A stretch of DNA of 64,000 nt, from assembly GCA_018436855.1 (NCBI GenBank), contig JAHDKO010000015.1, positions 1 to 64,000 of the forward strand, written 5' to 3'. The notes under the pieces were generated by a model. The model was given only the letters and a program-made list of their open reading frames with translations, searched no databases and was not told the DNA's origin. The translations under genes were made by a program, and so were the position numbers. Each line of letters begins with the position of its first letter. Within the stretch, counting starts at the first letter, position 1. Shown here in pieces: positions 33,674 to 42,104 of the stretch. This stretch comes from Deltaproteobacteria bacterium (GTDB lineage Bacteria > Desulfobacterota > Desulfomonilia > UBA1062).

Positions 33674-34905
33674 GGATATACACCTTCACTCCCCTGCTGG
33701 GGGTTCTCCTCGTGTCGATGGCCTTCTGCAGCTCTGTGCATGCGGCCAGCTGTGAGTTTCACGGCGGGCTCTACAGCTCCTGGGAGTATACGGACAACTA
33801 CCGGGGCACCGCGCACAACGAGCGGAGCGAGACCATCTACGAAATCGGTCCCAGCGCGGATATCATCTGCCGGGCGTACCCGTTCGCCTTGAGTCTCTCG
33901 GGCCACGCGGCGAGAAGCTATCACAACCGTTTCGAAGATGACGACGAGACCGAGGTGGACCTGATCTCAGGGCTCACGGCTTCGAGCCGCAGAGATTCCC
34001 TGGAACTGGGATATACCTTCGTTCAGACCAGCCGGTCGGATTTTTTCAGCGATGTCTCCGGCGAAACCCGGATACACACGGGAACGCTGAGTTACAGCAG
34101 AACCCTGTCCCCGCTTACCACGCTCGGCTTGGGCTATACCCGCCGCCTGGAAGACAATTCGTTTCCCGAGCAGGACATCGAGTCCGACGGGGCGTCCGCG
34201 AGTTTGTCACACCGCATCACACCGCGCAACACCGTGAGCGTTGCCGCGGGGTATGACCGGTACGATTATGAGGTCTCGGAGGATGCCCAAGTGCTGCGGA
34301 CCTCGCTGAGCTTCGAGCACGCCCTGTCTCCCCGGACGGACGTGGGTGTGGACCTGGAGTACCAGCATCAATACCGCGAGGAGGAGCTGCCGGATTCCGA
34401 CATCAAGGCAGCATACCTGTTCTGGGGGTATGCCCTGACCCCGCAGACCCGGGTGCGTCTGTCCGGGGGGTACAGCTGGCTGAGCACAGAAGACGCGGAC
34501 CGTCAACGGGCTGTCGTGGCCCGGGCAGATCTTTCCTCCACCTGGCAGAGGGACGTTCTCACCCTGACCCTCTCCCGGGAATACACCGCGGAATTCACCA
34601 CCGACGAGTACGGAACCTATGACGTGCGCCGCGCCGCGGCCTCCTGGGAGCGGGAGCTCTTGAGAAGTCTCAGCTTATTGACTACTATCACTTACGTAGA
34701 GCGAGAGCCCGTTACCGGAATCGACTTGACCGCCGGTATTGAGCGCCAGGAGGAGAAGGATATCACCGGCCTCGTTTCTCTGAGCTGGTCACCGATCCGC
34801 TTCATTGATATCACATCCTCCTACGAGCACTTCAGAGAGGTTGAAGAGATTTCAGATACCGTGACCGAAAACCGATACAGGATAATCGTAGAGGTGGTAT
34901 ATTGA
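33670..34905 (+). CDS. Outer-membrane beta-barrel of the polysaccharide export locus
   Basis: 411 residues, GTG start overlapping the upstream TGA. Signal peptide (MRIYTFTPLLGVLLVSMAFCSSVHA) followed by alternating amphipathic strands with many aromatic girdle residues (LELGYTFVQTSRSDFFS, LGLGYTRRLEDNSF, VSVAAGYDRYDYEV) up to the terminal IIVEVVY, a barrel-type C-terminus. Length and position match the TIGR03016-type barrel of PEP-CTERM/EPS loci. The exact job is unknown; it may form or support the polysaccharide channel. Confidence 0.82.
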   Translation: MRIYTFTPLLGVLLVSMAFCSSVHAASCEFHGGLYSSWEYTDNYRGTAHNERSETIYEIGPSADIICRAYPFALSLSGHAARSYHNRFEDDDETEVDLISGLTASSRRDSLELGYTFVQTSRSDFFSDVSGETRIHTGTLSYSRTLSPLTTLGLGYTRRLEDNSFPEQDIESDGASASLSHRITPRNTVSVAAGYDRYDYEVSEDAQVLRTSLSFEHALSPRTDVGVDLEYQHQYREEELPDSDIKAAYLFWGYALTPQTRVRLSGGYSWLSTEDADRQRAVVARADLSSTWQRDVLTLTLSREYTAEFTTDEYGTYDVRRAAASWERELLRSLSLLTTITYVEREPVTGIDLTAGIERQEEKDITGLVSLSWSPIRFIDITSSYEHFREVEEISDTVTENRYRIIVEVVY

Positions 34906-36434
34906 ACGAACAGGCAAAGCAGATCAACGTGCAGGATATCCTTGATGCTCTGCTCAAGAAGTGGCACTGGGTGACTATCCCGCTTCTGATATTTCTCTTC
35001 ATCGGGGCATGGCTCTACGTGGTGCTCCCCCGGCAGTACGAGGCGACCACGCTCATCCTCGTGCAGCCGCAGGAGATCCCCTCGGCCTATGTGGCGGCAA
35101 CGGTGAGTTCGGGGATCGAGGAGCGGCTCAGGACCCTCTCCCAGGAGGTCATGTCCCGGTCGAACCTCGAGAACATCATCATGGAGATGGACCTTTCCCG
35201 CGAGGAGAGGGCCCAGGGGGTGTCCATGGATCTCCTGGTCGCCTCCATGCGCAAGGCCATCGAGGTGAACACGATCGGCGGCGGCAGAGGGCAGACGAGC
35301 TCGTTCACCATCAAATACCGGGGCCAGGACCCCTGGAAGGTGGCCGAGGTGACCAACCGGCTTGCCTCGTTCTTTATCGAGTCGCACCTCAAGCTCAGGG
35401 CCAGACAGGCCTCGGAGACCACCCTGTTTCTCGAAAAGCAGCTCAATGAGCTCAAGGTTTTGCTCCAGCAGCAGGAAGACAAGGTAAAGGACTATCGCAA
35501 CCAGTATATGGGCGAGCTTCCGGAGCAGCTCACGAGCAATATCTCGACCATATCGGGCCTGCAGCTCAGGCTCGAGTCGGTCCAGGCGTCCCTGACCGAG
35601 GCGCTCAACGGCAGGCTGATGCTCCAGTCCCAGCTTTCCCAGCTGGAAAGCGACCAGCCGGGGGCCACGCTTACCCAGCGCGCGCAAAGGCTCATGACGC
35701 TGAAGTCCCAGCTTGAAGAGGCCAGGGCCCGGTATACCCAGGAGCATCCCAGCATCAGAATGCTGGAGGTACAGATCAAGGATCTCGAAAGCACGAAGGA
35801 CGAGCAGGGCGGCATGGACCCCCAGGCGGCGGAGATCAGGGCCCAGCTGGCAGCCGCGAACATCGAGGTGGAAACCCTGAAGAGCGACGCCAACCGGCTC
35901 AAGGAGCGGATCGAATACTATCAGCAGCGGGTGGAGAACACCCCGAAGAGAGAGCAGGAGCTCGCCGGACTCACCAGGGACTACACCATCACCCAGCAGA
36001 ATTATCAGAGGCTGCTCGACAGGTTCTATGAGGCGCAGCGCGCCGAGAGCATGGAAAAGAGGCAGCAGGGCGAGCAGTTCAGGATTGTGGACTACGCCCA
36101 GCCTCCCGAGGTTCCGGTCAGCCCCAACAAGTTCAAGATAGGCCTTATCTTCCTTGTCCTGGGTCTCGGGACAGGGGCGGGGCTCATCTTTCTCCTGGAA
36201 TTCATGGATTCTTCCATCAAGGGGATCAAGCAGCTGGAGGGCTGGAGCGACGGGATCCCCTGCATTACGGCCGTCCCTCTGGCGCTTACCCAGGTGGACA
36301 AGCAGCGGCAGAAATTCAACATGTTTTTCTCCATCGGTGTCAACGTGTTCATCATCATCGTGGGCATCATCATCGTGGGCTATTCACGCATCAACCATGT
36401 CATTCTGGATCTGCCCGTGCCGTTGCCGTTCTGA
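34902..36434 (+). CDS. Polysaccharide chain-length determinant (Wzz/GumC-like)
   Basis: 510 residues. TTG start overlapping the upstream TGA, with GAGGTGG 5 nt before. Membrane helix at about 21-41, a long periplasmic coiled coil (about 160-400), a second helix at 405-430 with the Pro-rich PEVPVSPNKFKIGL lead-in typical of Wzz, and a third hydrophobic stretch near the C-terminus (FSIGVNVFIIIVGIIIVGYS). Controls polymer length and anchors the tyrosine kinase. The architecture fits the exosortase-locus type; the tyrosine-kinase domain is encoded separately at 38097. Confidence 0.92.
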   Translation: MNEQAKQINVQDILDALLKKWHWVTIPLLIFLFIGAWLYVVLPRQYEATTLILVQPQEIPSAYVAATVSSGIEERLRTLSQEVMSRSNLENIIMEMDLSREERAQGVSMDLLVASMRKAIEVNTIGGGRGQTSSFTIKYRGQDPWKVAEVTNRLASFFIESHLKLRARQASETTLFLEKQLNELKVLLQQQEDKVKDYRNQYMGELPEQLTSNISTISGLQLRLESVQASLTEALNGRLMLQSQLSQLESDQPGATLTQRAQRLMTLKSQLEEARARYTQEHPSIRMLEVQIKDLESTKDEQGGMDPQAAEIRAQLAAANIEVETLKSDANRLKERIEYYQQRVENTPKREQELAGLTRDYTITQQNYQRLLDRFYEAQRAESMEKRQQGEQFRIVDYAQPPEVPVSPNKFKIGLIFLVLGLGTGAGLIFLLEFMDSSIKGIKQLEGWSDGIPCITAVPLALTQVDKQRQKFNMFFSIGVNVFIIIVGIIIVGYSRINHVILDLPVPLPF

Positions 36435-36443
36435 GGGCACGAC

Positions 36444-38093
36444 ATGTACAGAAACTATTTCGGCCTCAAGCTCAAGCCCTTTTCCATAACCCCTGACCCG
36501 AGGTTTCTCTACATGAGCCCCGGTCACAAGGAGGCCCTGGCTCATCTCCTCTACGGCCTCAAGGAGGCGAGCGGCTTTGTCGTGATCACCGGTGAGGTGG
36601 GAACCGGCAAGACCACCATCTTGAACGCCTTCCTGCTCAAGCTCCCCCCGCGCATGCCCAAGGTGGTGGTGAAGAACCCCCACCTGAGGCCGGAGAACCT
36701 GTATTACCTCCTGGGGGAGGCCATCGGCGTGCCCGAGGAGAAGCGCTCCCGCGACTATATCCATATCTTCGAGGACCGCCTGAAGGAAATCGGGGGAGCG
36801 GTGCTGATCGTCGACGAGTCTCAGGGGCTTTCGCTCGAGATGCTCGAAGAGATCAGGCTGCTCTCGAACCTTGAAACGACCAACGAAAAGCTCGTCCAGA
36901 TCATGCTGCTCGGCCAGCAGGAGCTCAACGAGAAGCTCAGGAGTCCCCAGCTCAGACAGCTCAAGCAGCGGATCGGGATCAAGTATCACATCCCGCCCCT
37001 TGACAGCAACGAGACCAAGGACTACATCGATCACCGCCTGCGGGTCGCAGGCTACGAGCCCAGAGAAAAGCCGCTGTTCACGGTATCGGCACACTCGGAG
37101 GTATACCGCTATACCAAGGGATTCCCCCGGCTCATCAACATCGTCTGCGACAGTGTGCTCATCGCCGCCTATACGGAGAATCACAAGCAGATTACCGCTC
37201 AGATGGTGCGCAAGGTCGTGTCCGAGCTGGAGAGCACCTATTCGCCCAAGACAGGGGGGAAGCATTCGCCGGTCCTGAAACCCCAGAGGCAGGGACCGGA
37301 ACGCGTGTGGCTCGTAAGGGCCGCGTATCTCGGCATCCTGATCCTCGCAATCGCCGGGGGGGTCTGGTTTATTTTCCCCGGAGAGGAAGAACGCCGGCCT
37401 TCCGCTATCGGCCTCGAATCACCGGACCTGCAGGCGTCCGGGAAGGCGGAGGTGACCGGGCAGCGCGAGGCGACACCCCCGCAGGAAGCACCGGCTGCCC
37501 CGGTGGAGCCCCCTGCACCGGAAGAAAAGGCCGTCCGCGAGGAAAGAGCCGCCGCGATGCAGAAGCCGGTGGAAAACATCGTGCAGGAAAAGATGGTCTT
37601 AAAAGACGAGGAAGACCCGGGAAGACACGTGATCCCGCCACCGCTCATGGAGCCCGAGAGGCCGCAGGGCACCGTGGTCGTCGTGGTTCCGGGGGATACG
37701 GTCGCCCAGCTCGCAGCCGATTATTACGGCAGGTTCGACAGCGAGATTCTGCGGGCCGTCAAGCAGGCCAACCCCGACTTAAGGAACGTCGACCTGATCT
37801 ACGAGGGACAGAAGATCTTTCTGCCCCAGGTCAACATCGCTCCCCAGGTCATCTACAGCGTGAGTGTGGCATCGTACCACTCCATGAACGAGGCAAAGGC
37901 CGTTTTTCTCGACCTTATCGGCAAGGGATACCAGGCTACGATCTATCCGTATCTGGACGATAACAGAAACACCTGGTACCGCATTACCATTGGGACATTC
38001 ATGGCGCGGCAGGATGCGATAGACTACTCCAGGGAGCTTCTGGACAAAGGGTTTTTCTACGCCAAGCCCGTCAAGGTCAGCACGGAGGAATAG
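36444..38093 (+). CDS. GspA/ExeA-like AAA ATPase with LysM-like and SPOR domains
   Basis: 549 residues. MYRNYFGLKLKPFSITPDPRFLY and Walker A GEVGTGKTT (about 47-55), Walker B AVLIVDESQGL make an ExeA/GspA-type ATPase, as found in exosortase/EPS loci. One membrane helix (about 290-310) leads to a periplasmic part: a Glu/Pro-rich linker, a LysM-like module (VVPGDTVAQLAADYYG...NPDLRNVDLIYEGQKIFLP) and a C-terminal SPOR domain (YSVSVASYHSMNEAKAVF...). It can link cytoplasmic ATP hydrolysis to peptidoglycan. Begins 9 nt after the Wzz gene. Confidence 0.88.
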   Translation: MYRNYFGLKLKPFSITPDPRFLYMSPGHKEALAHLLYGLKEASGFVVITGEVGTGKTTILNAFLLKLPPRMPKVVVKNPHLRPENLYYLLGEAIGVPEEKRSRDYIHIFEDRLKEIGGAVLIVDESQGLSLEMLEEIRLLSNLETTNEKLVQIMLLGQQELNEKLRSPQLRQLKQRIGIKYHIPPLDSNETKDYIDHRLRVAGYEPREKPLFTVSAHSEVYRYTKGFPRLINIVCDSVLIAAYTENHKQITAQMVRKVVSELESTYSPKTGGKHSPVLKPQRQGPERVWLVRAAYLGILILAIAGGVWFIFPGEEERRPSAIGLESPDLQASGKAEVTGQREATPPQEAPAAPVEPPAPEEKAVREERAAAMQKPVENIVQEKMVLKDEEDPGRHVIPPPLMEPERPQGTVVVVVPGDTVAQLAADYYGRFDSEILRAVKQANPDLRNVDLIYEGQKIFLPQVNIAPQVIYSVSVASYHSMNEAKAVFLDLIGKGYQATIYPYLDDNRNTWYRITIGTFMARQDAIDYSRELLDKGFFYAKPVKVSTEE

Positions 38094-38096
38094 ACC

Positions 38097-38852
38097 ATGG
38101 ATTTGTGGAAACTGCTGGAAAAGCAGGATATCGAAGGCCTGAACGAGGCCGCCATCACCGGCAGGCTCGACGACCATCTCTACATGTACCACATGCCCTA
38201 CTCGTACACGGCCGAGCAGATCAGGAAGCTCAGGACCTTTCTCTTCCACATGCCGGACAAGGCGCCTCCCCGCGTTCTCATGGTGACGAGCGCGCTGCCG
38301 TCCGAGGGAAAGACCGTGATCGCGTCCAACCTCGCCATCTCGATCGCCAAGGGCGAAGATCAGCACGTACTGCTCGTGGAGTGCGATCTCAGAAAGCCCT
38401 CCATGTACAACCTTTTCAAATATCCCCCGTCCAAAGGCGTGGCGGAGATCCTCCAGGGAACGGCGGAAGTGGCGGACTGCCTGATCAAGACGCCCATCGA
38501 CAAGCTCACCATACTGCCCGCGGCAAAAGAGGCCCCGGCCAACCCCTCCGAGCTGCTTGAGTCCAAGAGACTGAGCCAGCTCATCGAGGAGCTTGCCCAG
38601 CGCTATACCGATCGCTTTCTCGTCATCGACACCTCACCCATTCAGGCCACGGTCGATCCCAAGATCATCGCGGACCAGGTGGAGGGCATCATCGTGGTCG
38701 CCAGGTACCGGTACACCCGGGAGTCGGACTTCAGGATGGCGATGGACAGCCTGCCGAGAAACAAGATCCTGGGCACCGTGCTCAATGCCGTGGACGAGCT
38801 CCCGGCAAAGAAATACAAGTACAAGAAGTACAATTATCACAAGTACTACTGA
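38097..38852 (+). CDS. Cytoplasmic bacterial tyrosine kinase (CpsD/CapB-like)
   Basis: 251 residues, soluble. Walker A SALPSEGKT, Walker B FLVIDTSP, and a C-terminal tyrosine cluster (six Tyr in the last 14 residues, ending NYHKYY) that should be autophosphorylated. The Walker A' motif reads VLLVECDLRKP: the first aspartate of the usual DxDxR is glutamate. BY-kinases cycle between an oligomer with their Wzz partner and a phosphorylated form to control polymer export. Last gene of the export operon; 3 nt after the ATPase gene. Confidence 0.9.
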   Translation: MDLWKLLEKQDIEGLNEAAITGRLDDHLYMYHMPYSYTAEQIRKLRTFLFHMPDKAPPRVLMVTSALPSEGKTVIASNLAISIAKGEDQHVLLVECDLRKPSMYNLFKYPPSKGVAEILQGTAEVADCLIKTPIDKLTILPAAKEAPANPSELLESKRLSQLIEELAQRYTDRFLVIDTSPIQATVDPKIIADQVEGIIVVARYRYTRESDFRMAMDSLPRNKILGTVLNAVDELPAKKYKYKKYNYHKYY

Positions 38853-39113
38853 AGCTCGACCTCCTTTGCCGTGACAGAAGATCCTCCTCCTTGAAGCCCC
38901 CATTGCGCCGCGAGCCGGATCCTTCACTTCGGGTTGATTTCCGTTCAAGCGTGCTGCGAATGGCCTACTCCACATACAAGTCCTTGAACATTCCGCTGCT
39001 TGCGGCGCAGATGATCTTTTGGTTGTCTCTTTAGGATACAGGTGCAGCAGGATTTCCTGATCGGCGGCTCCGTGATCTTGGAGAGGCAAGACCCATGTGG
39101 TATACTTCGGCCG

Positions 39114-39797
39114 ATGGCTTCTTCGCTGTTGACCACTCTTCTGCCGGAGCGGTGCCTGATCTGCTCGGGCCGGGAGCGGGTGACCCGGGGCGTCTGCAAC
39201 CGGTGCCGATCCCTGATAAGGCGGCTCGATTCGCCGTTGTGCCAGGTCTGCGGCCGGCCTGTCGGGACCCCGGGGGTATGCCTTACGTGCCTGCTCAGCC
39301 CGCCGCCTTTCGACAGGATGGTCAGCGCCTGCGTGTATGAAGGGCTGATCCAGGACATTATCCATCAGTTCAAGTATCGCAGGGCCACCGTGTTCAGCAA
39401 GTTTCTGGCCGGGCTCGTTGCCGAGAGCCTTTCCGCCGATAGCGAAAGCCCCGACCTGGTCACGGCCGTTCCCCTGCATTGGTCGCGGCTGATGCAGAGA
39501 GGGTACAACCAGTCCATGCTCATCGCTCGTGAATTGTCTGGATATATTGGGGGTGTTGTGAGATATGATGTGCTGCACAAAACCAGAAAAACTCCAAGCC
39601 AGGTAGGGTTGCCGAAGGCCGACAGGGAGAGGAACCTTGAGCGTGCATTCACGGCGAAGGGAGTGGAGGGGAGATCGGTTGTGGTTGTCGACGACGTAAT
39701 CACTACAGGCAGGACGGCGCGGGAGATCTCGCGGGCGTTGAAGCGTGCCGGCGCGGAGCGTGTCGTATTCGCAAGCGTGGGGAGGACGGTATCGTGA
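39114..39797 (+). CDS. ComF-family phosphoribosyltransferase-like protein
   Basis: 227 residues. An N-terminal double zinc finger (CLICSGRERVTRGVCNRC, CQVCGRPVGTPGVCLTC) precedes a type I PRTase fold with the PRPP loop VVVVDDVITTGRTAREISR. ComF proteins are needed for DNA uptake in some bacteria, and many copies occur in non-competent species. ATG 39114 is chosen because MASSLLTTLLPERCLIC is the standard beginning; the frame is open from 39042. No other com gene apart from the ComEA-like array at 46-50 kb is present. Confidence 0.92.
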   Translation: MASSLLTTLLPERCLICSGRERVTRGVCNRCRSLIRRLDSPLCQVCGRPVGTPGVCLTCLLSPPPFDRMVSACVYEGLIQDIIHQFKYRRATVFSKFLAGLVAESLSADSESPDLVTAVPLHWSRLMQRGYNQSMLIARELSGYIGGVVRYDVLHKTRKTPSQVGLPKADRERNLERAFTAKGVEGRSVVVVDDVITTGRTAREISRALKRAGAERVVFASVGRTVS

Positions 39798-40705
39798 CGG
39801 CGCAGAGGCCTCATACCCGCAAGAAGGAGCCCCGGTATCTCGAGGACATCACCCTTGCCGTGGACAGCTCGCTGCCCAGACAGCAGGAGGATCTGTTCAC
39901 TTCGGACAGGTTTCTCGGCCTGTACGACGAAAAGCGGCTCATGGGCAAGCTCAGGAAGATCGGGATGATGGAGATCCTCAACCGGAGAGGGTACAAGGAC
40001 TTGCGCATCCGCATGGCAAAACAGGACAACTACACATCCCGGCTCTACGTGGATTCCGTCGATTTTCCGGACGGTGAGACCAGGCTTGTGGAGCTCATCG
40101 TGCGGGAGGGGGTCTTCAGGCCGAAGAAGATCTTCATTCCCGGGTTCGATTTTCAGGAGGGTCTCTCCATGCTCCTGATCGAGTGGCTCGCCCTGCAGGA
40201 CCCCAGGGCTTCTTTTACGGAAGACAAGCCGAGGCTGCCCGGCCAGCAATATCCCGGGCTCGGAGGCCTCAAGAACATGCAGGAGCTTCTGTACATGTTC
40301 GGCAGGGATCTGGAAAAGGACGCGATCATCGATATCCCGGAGTATTACCATGCCGCAGTGATCTACTCCAGGATGTACTCGGAGATCTATTCCCGGAAAT
40401 ACTCGTTTTTCTCGCCCGTGGATGCCGGGACCCTTGAGGCAGTCATGCGGGATCTTCAGGGTGTTCCGCTGGCAGAGGTATCGTTTGCCGTGACCTTCGA
40501 CTGCCTGCTCGACGCCAGGACAGGCGAGCAGGTCCGGTGGAAGCCCTCGGAACAGATGTACCCCATCTCGAAAAGGCTGCACCGGTATTTCGAGCAGAAA
40601 GAGTATAGAGAAATCCTCGAGAACACGATGAACGGGCTCTCCTTTACCATGGACTGGGAGAGGTTCAGGAAGCTCAAAGAGCAAGGGGCGATGGATGAGG
40701 TATAA
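39794..40705 (+). CDS. Conserved hypothetical protein, 303 residues
   Basis: GTG start overlapping the ComF stop (GTGA). No signal peptide or membrane helix. Mixed alpha/beta sequence with [32 protein letters not shown] and [21 protein letters not shown], which look like conserved blocks; the C-terminal half is Tyr/Arg-rich. I do not recognise the family. Translationally coupled to ComF before it and overlapping the DUF2520 fusion after it by 11 nt. Confidence 0.75.
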   Translation: MTAQRPHTRKKEPRYLEDITLAVDSSLPRQQEDLFTSDRFLGLYDEKRLMGKLRKIGMMEILNRRGYKDLRIRMAKQDNYTSRLYVDSVDFPDGETRLVELIVREGVFRPKKIFIPGFDFQEGLSMLLIEWLALQDPRASFTEDKPRLPGQQYPGLGGLKNMQELLYMFGRDLEKDAIIDIPEYYHAAVIYSRMYSEIYSRKYSFFSPVDAGTLEAVMRDLQGVPLAEVSFAVTFDCLLDARTGEQVRWKPSEQMYPISKRLHRYFEQKEYREILENTMNGLSFTMDWERFRKLKEQGAMDEV

Positions 40706-41978
40706 TTTTTCCTTGATCGGTCTGGGAAAGGTCGGAGGCGTCATGCTTTCCCTGTTGACCCGGGCGGGCCACTGCCCCTGCTGGGCGGTGTCGTCGGGTG
40801 GAGAACGGGAGGAGGTCCCGGTCTATCCCGATGTTCCGTCCGAGCCCTGCGGCACCCAGGTGGTGCTGCTTGCCGTTCCGGACAGCGTCATCGCGCTCGT
40901 CGCAGGCCGAATAGCCGAGAAGTGGAGAGAGTCCTGCGAGGGGATCGTCTTCTACCACTTCAGCGGCCTGCACGCCTCCGATCTTCTGGAGCCGCTGGCA
41001 TGGTACGGAGGGGAAACCGGGAGCCTCCACCCCCTGCAGTCGATCGTCGATGCCTCGCAGGCCGGGGAGGCGATCCGCGATGCGTTTTTCACCTTCGAGG
41101 GCTCGTCCCGGGCAGGCGAGGTTGCTTCGGACCTGGTGACGTCCCTTGGCTCGCACATGCTCACCATCGCCCGTGAGGACAAGGTGCTCTACCATGCCGC
41201 GGCGGTTATCGCATCCAACTACCTGGTGGCCATCGCCTCCCAGGCCTCCGAGCTGGTGAAGGGCATGGGGCTCGGGATGGAGCACCTGGTCCCCCTCATC
41301 CGGAGCACGGTGAACAACCTCCAGGCCCGTGGTGAATCCGCCCTTACCGGGCCCATCCAGAGGGGTGACTGGAATACGGTGGAGGCGCACATATCCTCGC
41401 TGCGCGAGAGCTTCCCCGACCTGCTTCCCTCCTACCTCGCACTGGGGAGGTACGCGGCGCGGCTCGCATCCATAGCCTGGCCCGACGTCCTGGGCGCCGG
41501 GGAAAAGGTTCTGGACCGCCGTGCCCTGGAGATGCGTCTTGACAGGGCGAGGTCCAGGGGCATGAAGGTGGTTTTCACGAACGGATGCTTCGACATCCTC
41601 CACGAGGGCCATGTGTCCTACCTGAAGGAGGCGAGGGCCATCGGTGACGTCCTGGTGGTGGGGCTCAATTCCGATGCCTCGGTCAGGAGGCTCAAGGGGC
41701 CGGAGCGCCCCGTCAACGGCGAGGCCTCCCGCGCGGCCGTTCTCTCGGGCCTGGAGGCCGTGGATTACGTGTGTGTCTTTGAAGAGGACACGCCGTACGA
41801 GCTGATCAAGGCGCTCAGGCCCGACGTGCTCGTCAAGGGGGGCGACTGGGACACGGACAGGATCGTGGGCGCGGACATCGTGGCATCATACGGTGGTGAA
41901 GTGCGTTCCCTGGCGTTCAGGGAAGGCCGCTCCACCACCGATATCATCAACCGTATCCGGTCTGAAGAGTCGTCTTAG
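40695..41978 (+). CDS. Fusion of a DUF2520/Rossmann-like domain and an RfaE2-type cytidylyltransferase
   Basis: 427 residues. The N-terminal ~265 residues have a dinucleotide-binding start ([14 protein letters not shown]), [24 protein letters not shown] and [17 protein letters not shown], typical of the Rossmann-like/DUF2520 dehydrogenase pair. The C-terminal ~150 residues are a nucleotidyltransferase of the RfaE2/HldE-C type: [19 protein letters not shown] (HxGH), [38 protein letters not shown]. RfaE2 activates heptose-1-phosphate with ATP for lipopolysaccharide. The two parts are normally separate proteins; the fusion is in one uninterrupted frame. No hldA, gmhA or gmhB is nearby. Confidence 0.88.
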   Translation: MRYNFSLIGLGKVGGVMLSLLTRAGHCPCWAVSSGGEREEVPVYPDVPSEPCGTQVVLLAVPDSVIALVAGRIAEKWRESCEGIVFYHFSGLHASDLLEPLAWYGGETGSLHPLQSIVDASQAGEAIRDAFFTFEGSSRAGEVASDLVTSLGSHMLTIAREDKVLYHAAAVIASNYLVAIASQASELVKGMGLGMEHLVPLIRSTVNNLQARGESALTGPIQRGDWNTVEAHISSLRESFPDLLPSYLALGRYAARLASIAWPDVLGAGEKVLDRRALEMRLDRARSRGMKVVFTNGCFDILHEGHVSYLKEARAIGDVLVVGLNSDASVRRLKGPERPVNGEASRAAVLSGLEAVDYVCVFEEDTPYELIKALRPDVLVKGGDWDTDRIVGADIVASYGGEVRSLAFREGRSTTDIINRIRSEESS

Positions 41979-41992
41979 AACTACAGTACAGT

Positions 41993-42104
41993 CATGGGGT
42001 CACACATGGGGTCATCACATCACATCATGGGGTCAGGTCTCTACATATGACATGATCATGTCATATGTAGAGACCTGACCCCGATCCTTGTGACCCCGAT
42101 CCTG
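41993..42104. repeat. REP-like palindromic element, copy 2
   Basis: A perfect 54-nt palindrome without spacer (42029-42055 with 42056-42082) sharing its outer 25 nt, beginning GGGGTCAGGTCTCTACATAT, with the copy at 4874. CATGGGGTCA units precede it and GTGACCCCGATCCTG follows, again mirroring copy 1. It lies between convergent genes and reaches the stop codon of the 42105 gene; it may also act as a bidirectional terminator-like hairpin. Confidence 0.85.

Noticed and set aside
29676-38852. Exosortase (PEP-CTERM) system
   Set aside because: Gene order fits, but neither an exosortase nor any protein with a PEP-CTERM sorting tail is present in the window.
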